A stretch of 64,000 bases of DNA, from assembly GCF_024124765.2 (NCBI RefSeq), contig NZ_JAMXSR020000002.1, positions 3,430,001-3,494,000 on the forward strand. The letters are read 5' to 3'. The first letter of the stretch is position 1, and every line of letters starts with the position of its first letter. Positions 56,672 to 64,000 of this stretch are shown in pieces. This stretch comes from Sphingomonas sp. H160509 (lineage in GTDB: Bacteria > Pseudomonadota > Alphaproteobacteria > Sphingomonadales > Sphingomonadaceae). The position numbers and the translations under genes are program-made. The notes under the pieces were generated by a model. The model ran no database searches. It was not told the origin of the DNA and saw only the letters and a list, made by a program, of their open reading frames with translations.

Positions 56672-58292
56672 CTATTTGAGCAGGATCAACGCCTTCGACA
56701 GCGTCATGTAGATCCCCCCAGAGGATCGGCAGCCCGACCGCCAGCCACGCAAAGACGACGACCGGCGAGGTGCCGGTTGTCGCCGCTGCCGTACCGCCAG
56801 CGACCGTGTCGACCGCGATCGGCCGGTCGTCCGCCGCCATGTGGAACTTCGCCGCGACCGGCCGGACGAACAGGTTCGCGACGAACCCGGCGACGAGCAT
56901 CGCCGCCAGCACGAGGAAGATCGGCGGATAGATATCGCTGCGGGGTACACCCGCCGCGATCGCGCGGTCACGCATGTTGGCGACGAGGAGCGGCCCGACC
57001 ACGCCTGCGGTTGACCAGGCGGTCAGCAACCGACCGTGGATCGCGCCGACATATTTCGTCCCGAACAGATCGGCGAGATATGCTGGCGCAGTCGCGAAGC
57101 CACCGCCGTACATCGACGCGAGGATGCAGAAGACGAGGATGAACAGGCCCAACGTCGTGCCGGCCAGTGCCGGTGCGGCGAAACCGTAGAGCACGGCGCC
57201 TGCCGCGAGGATCGTCGCGAACAGCGGCTTGCGGCCGATCCGATCGGACAGCCACGCCCAGAAGAACCGCCCGCCGATGTTGAACAGGCTGATCGCGCCG
57301 ACGAAGCCTGCGCCGACCGCCGCCGCCGCCTTCTTCTGGTCGTCGTCGAACGCGGTGAACAACACCGAGGGGGCGTCGATCAGCCGTCCGCCGAACAGCT
57401 CCTGCAACATCGGCGAGGCGATACCGATGATCCCGATCGAGGCGGAAACGTTGAAGAAGAGCACCAGCCACACCAGCCAGAATTGCGGCGTGCGGTGCGC
57501 GTCAGACAGCGCCACGTTGAAGCGGCTGATCGAGGCCTTGGCGCTGGTCGGCGCGGTCCAGTTGGCGGGAGCCCAACCCTCGGCGGGCACGCGGTAGCCG
57601 ATCGCGCCGGCCATCATGAACAGGAAATAGACGCAGGCGAGCACCAGGAACGTCTGCCAGACGCCGACGCCAGTGGAGCTTGCGAAATGCTTCATCAACA
57701 GGTCGGCGAGCGGTCCGCCGATCATCGCGCCGCCGCCAAAGCCCATGATCGCCATGCCAGTCGCCATCCCGCGCCGGTCAGGAAACCATTTTATCAGTGT
57801 CGAGACAGGCGAGATGTAGCCGAGGCCAAGCCCGATCCCGCCGATCACGCCCGACCCGAGCCAGATCAGCCAGAGCTGATGCGTCGCGATGCCGATCGCG
57901 GCGATGCCCATGCCGCCACACCAGCAGAACGCAGCGACCACGCCGGCTTTCCGGGGCCCCGCGCGTTCAAGCCATCCGCCCCAGATCGCCGCGGCGGCAC
58001 CGAGCACGACGAAGAACAGCGTGTACGTCCAGACGAGATCGCTGACCCGCCAGTCGCAAGTCGTGGTGGTCAGCGCGCCGAGCAGCGTAAGGTTGGGGCA
58101 GGCGACCGGATCGGTGATCCCGATCGCACGCGACAGCGGCAACCAGAACACGCTGAACCCGTACGCCATGCCGATGCACAGGTGGATCGCGAGCGCGCAG
58201 GGCGGCACAAGCCAGCGGTTGAAGCCCGGGCCTGCAACCGTACGCGCCCGGCTGAGAAAGCCTTCTGCGCCCAGGTCTCTCGTGTCCGGCAT
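56672..58292 (-). CDS. OFA-family (oxalate/formate antiporter-like) MFS transporter (one frameshift)
   Basis: A 539-aa major facilitator with about 12-14 helices. The start after helix 1 (CIGMAYGFSVFWLPLSRAIG), GLGLGYISPVSTLIKWFPDRRGMATGMAIMGFGGGAMIG and NIGGRFFWAWLSDRIGRKP are OFA-type features. An extra G near 56715-56720 shifts the last 14 codons; corrected end is at 56672. Substrate may be a carboxylate but cannot be read. The FAH hydrolase upstream on the same strand supports that. Confidence 0.83.
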
Positions 58293-58336
58293 GCAACCCC
58301 CTGTTTGGTTTTGGTTATGCGCCGGACGATGGGGCA

Positions 58337-59011
58337 TCACGCGGTGAATGTCACCTCTAGAGGTTCGAACCCTTCGATCGTCGCGCGCACGGTTTGTCCG
58401 CGCTGGATCGGGCCAACGCCGGCGGGGGTGCCGGTGAAGATCAGGTCGCCGGGGGCCAGTTCGACGAAGGTGGACAGCGTTGCGATGATCTCGGGTACGC
58501 TCCGGATCATCATCGACAGGTCGCCGGACTGGCGTGTCTCGCCATCGATCGCGAGTGCGATGCTGCCCTTGGTGGCGGGTACGCCCGGCGTGAGCGCGCC
58601 GACGGGGGCGGAGCGATCGAAGCCCTTCGCCATGTCCCACGGGCGCCCGGCCTTCTTTGCCGCAGCCTGGAGGTCGCGGCGCGTCAGGTCGATGCCGACG
58701 CCCGCGCCGAAGATCATCGCCGCCGCGTCCTCGACCGCGACATCCTTACCGCCAGCGCCGAGCGCGATCACGAGTTCGACTTCGTGATGCAGGTCTTCGG
58801 TCTTGGGTGGGAAGGGGATCGCGCTGCCGTTGGCCACGACCGCATCGGCGGGCTTGGAGAAGAAGAACGGCTCCTGACGATCGGGGTCCGAGCCCATCTC
58901 GCGCGCGTGATCGGCATAGTTCTGGCCGACGCAGAAGATCCGGCGGACGGGGAAGCGGTCGGACGTGCCGGCAATGGCGACGGTCGGCGCGGTGATCGTG
59001 GGAATCTGCAT
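58337..59011 (-). CDS. FAH-family hydrolase (acylpyruvase/fumarylpyruvate type)
   Basis: A 224-aa hydrolase that cleaves C-C bonds of acylpyruvates. Motifs: IFCVGQNYADHAREMG, PFFFSKPADAVV, HHEVELVIAL with metal-binding Glu, DLTRRDLQ, and IFTGTPAGVGPI at the end. Frame intact. It is 44 bases upstream of the transporter on the same strand. Confidence 0.87.
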   Translation of the reverse strand: MQIPTITAPTVAIAGTSDRFPVRRIFCVGQNYADHAREMGSDPDRQEPFFFSKPADAVVANGSAIPFPPKTEDLHHEVELVIALGAGGKDVAVEDAAAMIFGAGVGIDLTRRDLQAAAKKAGRPWDMAKGFDRSAPVGALTPGVPATKGSIALAIDGETRQSGDLSMMIRSVPEIIATLSTFVELAPGDLIFTGTPAGVGPIQRGQTVRATIEGFEPLEVTFTA

Positions 59012-59082
59012 GATGGCTCCCTTCGCGCGCTCTCATCGACCGCGGACGCATGCTTTGCAACGGCCGCTCGCGGCAACGAACC

Positions 59083-59107
59083 GGAACGTCTGCCGACTCA
59101 ACGGGTT
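59083..59107 (+). promoter_or_regulatory. EcfG-like general-stress promoter for the catalase-family gene
   Basis: GGAAC at 59083-59087 is followed after 16 bases by GGTT at 59104-59107, one change from GGAAC-N16/17-CGTT. It lies 30 bases before the catalase ATG, a good position. Catalase genes are common targets of this sigma factor. Confidence 0.45.
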
Positions 59108-59136
59108 ACGGCTAGGCACTAACCGGAGATACCCCA

Positions 59137-60231
59137 ATGCCCAGCAACCAGCCTGTCCGTTTCGATCCGTCCGTTGAAACGATCGCTCCCGACGAGCAGG
59201 AGACTCTGCAGGGCATGAAGGACTCGTTCCAGGAGATCCTGGAGACGACGTCGCAGGATTACGGCCACGCGGTCCGCTCGGTCCATGCCAAGGCGCACGG
59301 CATCGCGCGCGGTACGTTCACGATCGCGGACAACCTGCTGCCCGAACTCGCACAGGGTATCTTCGCAACGCCCGGCCGCCACGAGGCGATCATCCGGATC
59401 TCGACCAACGCCGGCGACATCCTCGACGACAGCATCAGCCTGCCACGTGGTCTTGCGTTGAAGATCCTCGATGTCGACGGTGCCCGCCTGCCGGGGTCGG
59501 AAGGCGACACGACGCAGGATTTCATCATGGTCAACGGCCCGGCCTTCTCCGCGCCGGACCCCAAGGCCTTCGCCAAGAACCTGAAGCTGCTCGCGAAGAC
59601 GACCGACCGCTTCGAGGGCGTGAAGAAGGCAATGTCGGCCACCTTCCGCGTCGTCGAGTCCGCGCTCGAGGCGGTCGGCGGCCAGTCGGCGACGCTGACC
59701 ACGCTCGGTGGTGCCAAGCCCGTCCATCCACTCGGCGAGACCTATTATTCGCAGACGCCCTTTCGCTTTGGCGACTATATCGCGAAGATCGCGCTGTTCC
59801 CGGTCTCGCCCGAGCTGACGCGGCTGACCGGCGATCTGGTCGACATCACCGCGCGCCCGGATGCCCTGCGCGAAGTCGTCCGCGAGGAACTCGTCGAGCA
59901 TGGCGGCAAGTGGGAGTTCCGCGTGCAGCTGAACACCGATCTCGAAAAGATGCCGATCGAGGACGCCTCGGTGGTATGGGACGAGGAGCAGAGCCCGTTC
60001 GTGACGGTCGCGACGCTTGAAGTGCCGGCGCAGCTGTCGTGGGAACAGGGCGTTACCGACCATACCGATGACGCGTTGTCGTATAGCATCTGGCACGGCA
60101 TCACCGCGCATCAGCCGCTCGGCGGCGTGAACCGCACACGCAAGGACACGTACAAGCAGTCGGCGGATTTCCGCGGCAAATTCAACGGCTGCCCAATGCA
60201 CGAGCCCGCCAAGCTGTCCGAACTCGCCTGA
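59137..60231 (+). CDS. Catalase-family heme protein, short form
   Basis: A 364-aa protein of the catalase-related SrpA-like group, lacking the long domains of classical catalases. The distal His is probably in SVHAKAHGIARGTFT; NLLPELAQGIFATPGRHEAIIRIS, DDSISLPRGLALKILDV and TQDFIMVNGPAF follow. It may act as a peroxidase with small peroxides. ATG 59137 has GGAGA upstream. A metallophosphoesterase gene follows at two bases. Confidence 0.85.
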   Translation: MPSNQPVRFDPSVETIAPDEQETLQGMKDSFQEILETTSQDYGHAVRSVHAKAHGIARGTFTIADNLLPELAQGIFATPGRHEAIIRISTNAGDILDDSISLPRGLALKILDVDGARLPGSEGDTTQDFIMVNGPAFSAPDPKAFAKNLKLLAKTTDRFEGVKKAMSATFRVVESALEAVGGQSATLTTLGGAKPVHPLGETYYSQTPFRFGDYIAKIALFPVSPELTRLTGDLVDITARPDALREVVREELVEHGGKWEFRVQLNTDLEKMPIEDASVVWDEEQSPFVTVATLEVPAQLSWEQGVTDHTDDALSYSIWHGITAHQPLGGVNRTRKDTYKQSADFRGKFNGCPMHEPAKLSELA

Positions 60232-60232
60232 C

Positions 60233-61013
60233 ATGACGATAGGGGGCGGTACACTTAAGCTGTTCCACGTCAGCGACGTGCATTTTGGTGCGGAGGACCC
60301 GGCGGCGATCGCCTGGTTCTCAGAGCGTGTCGCGGACGAGAAGCCGGACGCGGTCATCATGACCGGCGACCTGACGATGCGCGCGACGAAGGACGAGTTT
60401 CAGCAGGGCGGTGACTGGCTGCGATCGCTCGGCGTGCCGGTGACGCTGGAGGTCGGCAATCACGACATCCCCTATTATTGGGACCCGTTCCGACGACTGT
60501 TCGCGCCCTACCAGCGCTATGCGGCGGTCGAGCAGATGATCGAGAAGCCGCTGGAGCTTCCGGGCGTCACCGTCGTGCCGCTGAAGACGACGGCGCGGGC
60601 GCAATGGCGGTGGAACTGGTCGAAGGGGCGCGTCAGTTCGGGATCACTCAAGCGTGCGCTGGCGATGATCGCGAACGTGCCGAAGGGTAACCTGATCCTC
60701 ATTGGTGCGCATCACCCTCTGATCGAGGGGGACGACGGGGACGGCCAAGACGCGGAATGGCGACGAGGCGCTGACGGCGTTGGCCGAGGCTGGCGCGCAT
60801 GCCGTGTTGTCGGGGCACGTCCACGATCCCTTCGACGTGCCGGTCGAGCGGGCAGGGCGGATCATCCGAATGATCGGTGCGGGCACGCTATCGAAGCGCA
60901 CGCGCGGCAGTCCCCCGGCGTTCAACGAAATCCGCGTCGAGGGCGGGCAGTTCGAGACGCTTGCACGGACGTTGTCGCCTGAGGCTAAGCACTCGATCAC
61001 GAGTGAGATATGA
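60233..61013 (+). CDS. Metallophosphoesterase (one frameshift)
   Basis: A 259-aa metal-dependent phosphatase/phosphodiesterase. Motifs in order: DVHFG, GDLTMRA, GNHD, GAHHPL and GHVHDP. An extra G near 60728-60732 shifts the frame after HHPLIEG. It starts one base after the catalase stop, so the two form an operon, probably under the same stress promoter. Substrate unknown (cyclic nucleotides or phospholipids are family options). Confidence 0.83.
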
Positions 61014-61024
61014 CTGAGGCTCTT

Positions 61025-61152
61025 ATCCTCACCCGCAAGGGGGAGGTGGCTGGCGCTTGCCAGACGGAGGGGGAGGTAAGCGCCGACCGCTGTTCCGGGT
61101 CCTCCCCCCTCCGTCACCTTCTCGGTGCCACCTCCCCCTTGCGGGGGAGGAT
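61025..61152. repeat. Bipartite inverted repeat, family A, copy 4
   Basis: The left arm atcctcacccgcaaggggga and right arm cctcccccttgcgggggagg face each other, with cagacggaggggg/ccccctccgtcac inside. It lies between the convergent metallophosphoesterase and TonB-like genes and ends 11 bases before the TonB-like stop. Confidence 0.78.
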
Positions 61153-61163
61153 CAGGAGCTTGC

Positions 61164-61952
61164 CTAGTCCGGCGCTCTGCCGGAATTGAACTCAATATCG
61201 ATCTCGACCCAACCGCCGAGGATCTGCTTCCCGCCGACGCGTGGGGGACGGACGCGGAACTGCCAAGCGGCTTGTCGCATCGCGCGCGCCAGCCCCGAAC
61301 CAACCGGCGACTCGCTGAGCGCCCGGCAATTCTCGACTTGGTAGTTCGCGATCATCCGGCAGGCGATCTTCGCCCAGCTGTTCGGCGGCGGCGGGCTCTT
61401 CAGATAACCGTTGAGCTCCGCGTCGGTAGGTCGGCGATACCATTCGACTTTGTACAGCCGCTCGCCACCCGGGCCTTCACCAGGACCATAGGCCGAACCA
61501 CTGTCCTTACCCTTGCCCGACCCGCTGCCACCGTCTCCGCCGGCAAGCTGGTCGTCGGGGTGCGACGGCATCTTCGAGATATCCGCGGCTTCGAACATCT
61601 CCATCCCACCGAGCATCTTGATCGGTAGCGGAGGCGGTGACGTCGGCGGGGCAGGGGGTGCCTGTGCGGACGGGACCCTGGGTGCGGCACGCTGCGGCGA
61701 ACCGCCGCTCGCACGCTTTTGCTTGGTCGGTGATGGCGTCCGCTTCTGAGGAGTAGGCGCAGTCTGATCCGGGGCGATCTGGAAGGTGACCGGCTCGCGG
61801 CGCTCCTCGGGCTTCGAGGTAACCGCGGGCGCCAGTCGCAACAGCAGCAGGAGAATAAGGACATGCGCGATGACGGTCAGTACGAACGCACCGCTCCGCC
61901 GTCGGGTCGAACCGCGCGTCTCGATCGACGAAGGATGGTACGCCGATCGCAT
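61164..61952 (-). CDS. TonB-like energy-transducer protein
   Basis: A 262-aa protein. One N-terminal helix (VLTVIAHVLILLLLLRLAP) is followed by a Pro/Lys/Ala-rich periplasmic linker (PPAPPTSPPPLP) and a C-terminal domain resembling TonB (KVEWYRRPTDAELNGYL, WQFRVRPPRVGGK, GWVEIDIEF). It probably couples ion gradients to outer-membrane transport or tethers a partner. No ExbB/ExbD or receptor genes are adjacent. Frame intact. Confidence 0.75.
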   Translation of the reverse strand: MRSAYHPSSIETRGSTRRRSGAFVLTVIAHVLILLLLLRLAPAVTSKPEERREPVTFQIAPDQTAPTPQKRTPSPTKQKRASGGSPQRAAPRVPSAQAPPAPPTSPPPLPIKMLGGMEMFEAADISKMPSHPDDQLAGGDGGSGSGKGKDSGSAYGPGEGPGGERLYKVEWYRRPTDAELNGYLKSPPPPNSWAKIACRMIANYQVENCRALSESPVGSGLARAMRQAAWQFRVRPPRVGGKQILGGWVEIDIEFNSGRAPD

Positions 61953-62044
61953 CGGCAGTCCGCCTAGCCCTGCAAGCGCGCGACGGCAACGCCCGGCGTC
62001 GATGATCTTTTTGTCACCATGATCCCTGAAAACTGTCGATCAAG

Positions 62045-63329
62045 TCAGCCGCGCACAACGACGAGCGCCGCGATCGCGTCTGCAGCAGCCTCTGCGCCGT
62101 TCTCCCGCGCAACCTGCGCGCCGACCTGCGCGGCCGTCTCGCGCATCCGGTCGGTCAGGATGGCGGTGATCGCAGCACCAGCACGCGCGATCGTGAAGTG
62201 CTTCGACGACAGCGTCTTGCCGACGCCGATCGATTGAATGCGATGCCCGTTGTCGTATTGATCGCCCATATGCGGGACGACGAGTTGCGCCTTGCCTGCC
62301 CGTAGCGCCTGGCCGGTAGAGCCCGCGCCACCGTGATGGATGATTGCACACGCCCGTGGGCACAGCAGCGAGTGGGGCGCATAGCGGCAGACATGCACGT
62401 GTTCGCTCGCCGCTGCCTGATCGTCGCTGCCGGTTAGCAGTATTGCGCGCAGGCCGAGTGCTCGCGCGGTCGAGGCTGCGGTGGCGTAGAAGTCGCCCGG
62501 AGCAAACGTTGCGAAGGATCCCAGCGTGAAGACCAGCGGCGGTGGGCCGGCAGCGAGGAACGCCTCTAGCGCGGGTTCTAGCCTTTCGGGCGCCCCGGTA
62601 TCGCTGTCGAAGATCGCAAAGCCGGTGACGCGCGCAATGTCCGGCAGGTCAGGCTGGCGCGGTGCGATGGCCGGCGAATAGCAGCACAAGGTCAGGTCGG
62701 CGCTCGCGGGCGTCTCGAGCAGCAACGCCTGGGGTGACGGCGGCAAGCCGCGTGCCTTGCGAACCGCATCGACGGGGCGTCCATACCGATGTCGCAGCAC
62801 GCCGCGCATGATCCGATACACCGACCGGTTCCAGGCGCGGCCGATCGGCCCGGTTGGTGCGTGGGCCATCATTGCGAAGTCGGGCGTGCGGGGGGGCGCA
62901 TAGGCGGAGAAGGTCGCCATCGGCTGGAGCAGGACGTTGACCAGCGGCACACCGCGTGTCTCCGCGACGATCGGCGCGGCGAACACGAACAGTGAGGCGA
63001 CCAGCGCGACTGCCCCCTCCATCGCGTCGTCGAGCGCCGTCGTGCTGTCGGCCAGCCACGGCATCAGGATTCGGTTCATCAGATAGGTCTGATCCGACAT
63101 GATCCGCTTTGCGACCAGGTCGGGCGGCATGCCCAACGTCTCCGTCAGGGCGTCGAACCCGCCGACTATAGCCAAGCCGGTGAGGCCTGCGGCTTCAACC
63201 TTGGCGACGTGGTCGGCCGGTACCGCCAGCACGACCGCGAACCCTCTCGCCTTCAGCGCAAGGCCGATCGCGATGAAGGGGATGCAGGTCGCCGAGCGAG
63301 CCGATCGTGGCGAGGACGATCTTTCGCAT
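62045..63329 (-). CDS. Glycosyltransferase, MGT/UGT type (one frameshift)
   Basis: A 427-aa GT-B fold enzyme of family 1. It begins MRKIVLATIGSLGDLHPFIAIG, a typical acceptor-domain start. The sugar-nucleotide-binding block IIHHGGAGSTGQALRAGKAQLVVPHMGDQYDNG is diagnostic. An extra C near 63279-63283 shifts the frame after GDLHP. Acceptor unknown; relatives glycosylate macrolides, lipids or carotenoids. Confidence 0.85.
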
Positions 63330-63646
63330 CGGCTCGGTGTTGTCCTTCCCGGCCGCTAATTTCGACGGCACCTGCCGCAACCGTACAGCGGGAATGCGAC
63401 TCATTTATTGCGGCGAAATTGCCAACGCCGTGGTGCACGGCATGAAGCCACATGTGCTGGCGGCGAGGGCCGATCTACGGTCAGTTCGGACCACCAGATC
63501 CGCATTTTCCGCGTCATGCCGGACAAGTTCCGGGATCCACGGTCGCGCAAATCGAAAGACGTGTCTTGCAGAACGGGGGACGCCGGACCGCGTCGGTATC
63601 CCTCTCGAGTAAGAGCCGACCCGCAGTTCGACGGCGGCACCTTCTT

Positions 63647-63697
63647 GTTCTCCCGCGAGGGCGGGAGCCCAGTCTGGATCCCCGCCTTCGCGGGGAA
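63647..63697. repeat. Partial family F repeat
   Basis: Tctcccgcgagggcgggagc and atccccgccttcgcggggaa are short palindromic arms 10 bases apart. This resembles one end of the family F elements at 126 and 19886 without the full second half. Confidence 0.45.
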
Positions 63698-63818
63698 ACA
63701 GCTTGCCTTACAGCTGTACCCTCCGAACCCATCAAACCGACCGGGAAATTCTGGACTGAAGCTCTTCAAAAGTTCTGAAGGTCGATCGGTCCTTCTCTGC
63801 ATCTGCGCCCCAAAACGA

Positions 63819-63858
63819 ATAAGGCCGCCGCCCGGTGTTCCGGACGGCGGCCTTATTC
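63819..63858. terminator. Strong bidirectional terminator
   Basis: AATAAGGCCGCCG pairs exactly with CGGCGGCCTTATT (13 bp, 14-base loop). A-rich on the left, T-rich on the right. It most likely ends the minus-strand gene at the window edge, whose stop is 33 bases away. Confidence 0.8.
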
Positions 63859-63891
63859 TTAGTCAGCGCGGAAGGCGTCTGACGAAACCGA

Positions 63892-64000
63892 TTACTCGGT
63901 CTCGTTCAGATACTCGCCGGCATCCGCGTCGGTGCCGGTGCCCGAGGTGACGACCGCTGCGAGCGGATCCTCGCCTGCGCCGCCTGCATCACGCGGCGAA
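63892..64000 (-). CDS. C-terminal end of an unidentified protein
   Basis: A minus-strand frame of 36 codons ends in TAA at 63892-63894 with AGEYLNETE. The visible part is Gly/Ala/Asp-rich (DAGGAGEDPLAAVV) and acidic. The gene starts outside the window. A terminator follows. No family is identified. Confidence 0.5.
   Translation of the reverse strand, partial: SPRDAGGAGEDPLAAVVTSGTGTDADAGEYLNETE

Larger units (their letters stand above)
63330..63891. other. Intergenic region, about 560 bases
   Basis: No gene is recognised. It contains a half-type repeat (63647-63697), a short catccgg-type motif near 63518-63542, and a strong terminator (63819-63858). Short open frames here match no family. 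Confidence 0.5.

Noticed and set aside
56319..58640. 773-residue minus-strand frame through the OFA transporter
   Set aside because: It is a run-on. Residues before MPDTRD and after the last helix are out-of-frame parts of neighbouring genes.

Overview
The window comes from a high-GC alphaproteobacterium, most likely Sphingomonas or a close relative. Supporting signs are the minus-strand order aroA-cmk-rpsA-ihfB, the folC-accD-trpA-trpB-trpF-pyrF block, a DUF6628-type protein, and many bipartite inverted repeats between genes. It is chromosomal and mostly housekeeping and catabolic. I found no prophage, insertion sequence, CRISPR array or plasmid genes.

An important caveat covers the whole window. 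About 35 single-base shifts interrupt about 23 genes, including ones expected to be needed for growth (rsmD, folC, trpB, aroA). Nearly all lie in runs of three to seven G or C, and most are extra bases. They look like uncorrected long-read consensus errors, so these genes are annotated as complete CDSs with the shift position given, not as pseudogenes.

Layout. 1-8.6 kb: end of an unknown gene, a two-component system, an MHS-type transporter, rsmD with a pseudouridine synthase, a single-domain response regulator, an AmpG-like permease and DUF6628. 8.6-15.1 kb (minus): folC, accD, trpA, trpB, trpF, pyrF and a LapA-domain gene. 15.2-22.8 kb: a large patatin-like lipase with an EEP-fold hydrolase, an L,D-transpeptidase lipoprotein, DUF4112, a family-5 solute-binding lipoprotein and two small lipoproteins. 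22.9-32.8 kb: aldehyde dehydrogenase, Tat-exported phospholipase C, small acidic proteins with a DUF892 protein, a zinc alcohol dehydrogenase, and an HAD-SDR-patatin operon, with a perfect FNR box in the large divergent gap. 32.8-38.6 kb: tRNA-Leu, ihfB, rpsA, cmk, aroA, a TIGR02300 protein, tRNA-Ala and a SemiSWEET gene with an in-frame amber codon. 38.6-45.5 kb: leucine/isovalerate degradation (LysR regulator, isovaleryl-CoA dehydrogenase, both methylcrotonyl-CoA carboxylase subunits, MaoC). 45.5-51 kb: a non-phosphorylative sugar-acid cluster (IlvD/Edd dehydratase, aldose epimerase, FucP-type transporter, AraD1/GguC-type FAH protein) with two matches to the GntR/FadR operator consensus. 51-64 kb: a second two-component system divergent from a collagen-like exported protein, a PepSY membrane protein, an SDR, an OFA-family transporter, an FAH hydrolase, a catalase-family protein with a metallophosphoesterase behind an EcfG-like promoter, a TonB-like protein, a glycosyltransferase and the end of an unknown gene.

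Six families of bipartite inverted repeats recur between genes. One copy supplies the apparent ribosome binding site of the carboxyltransferase gene.
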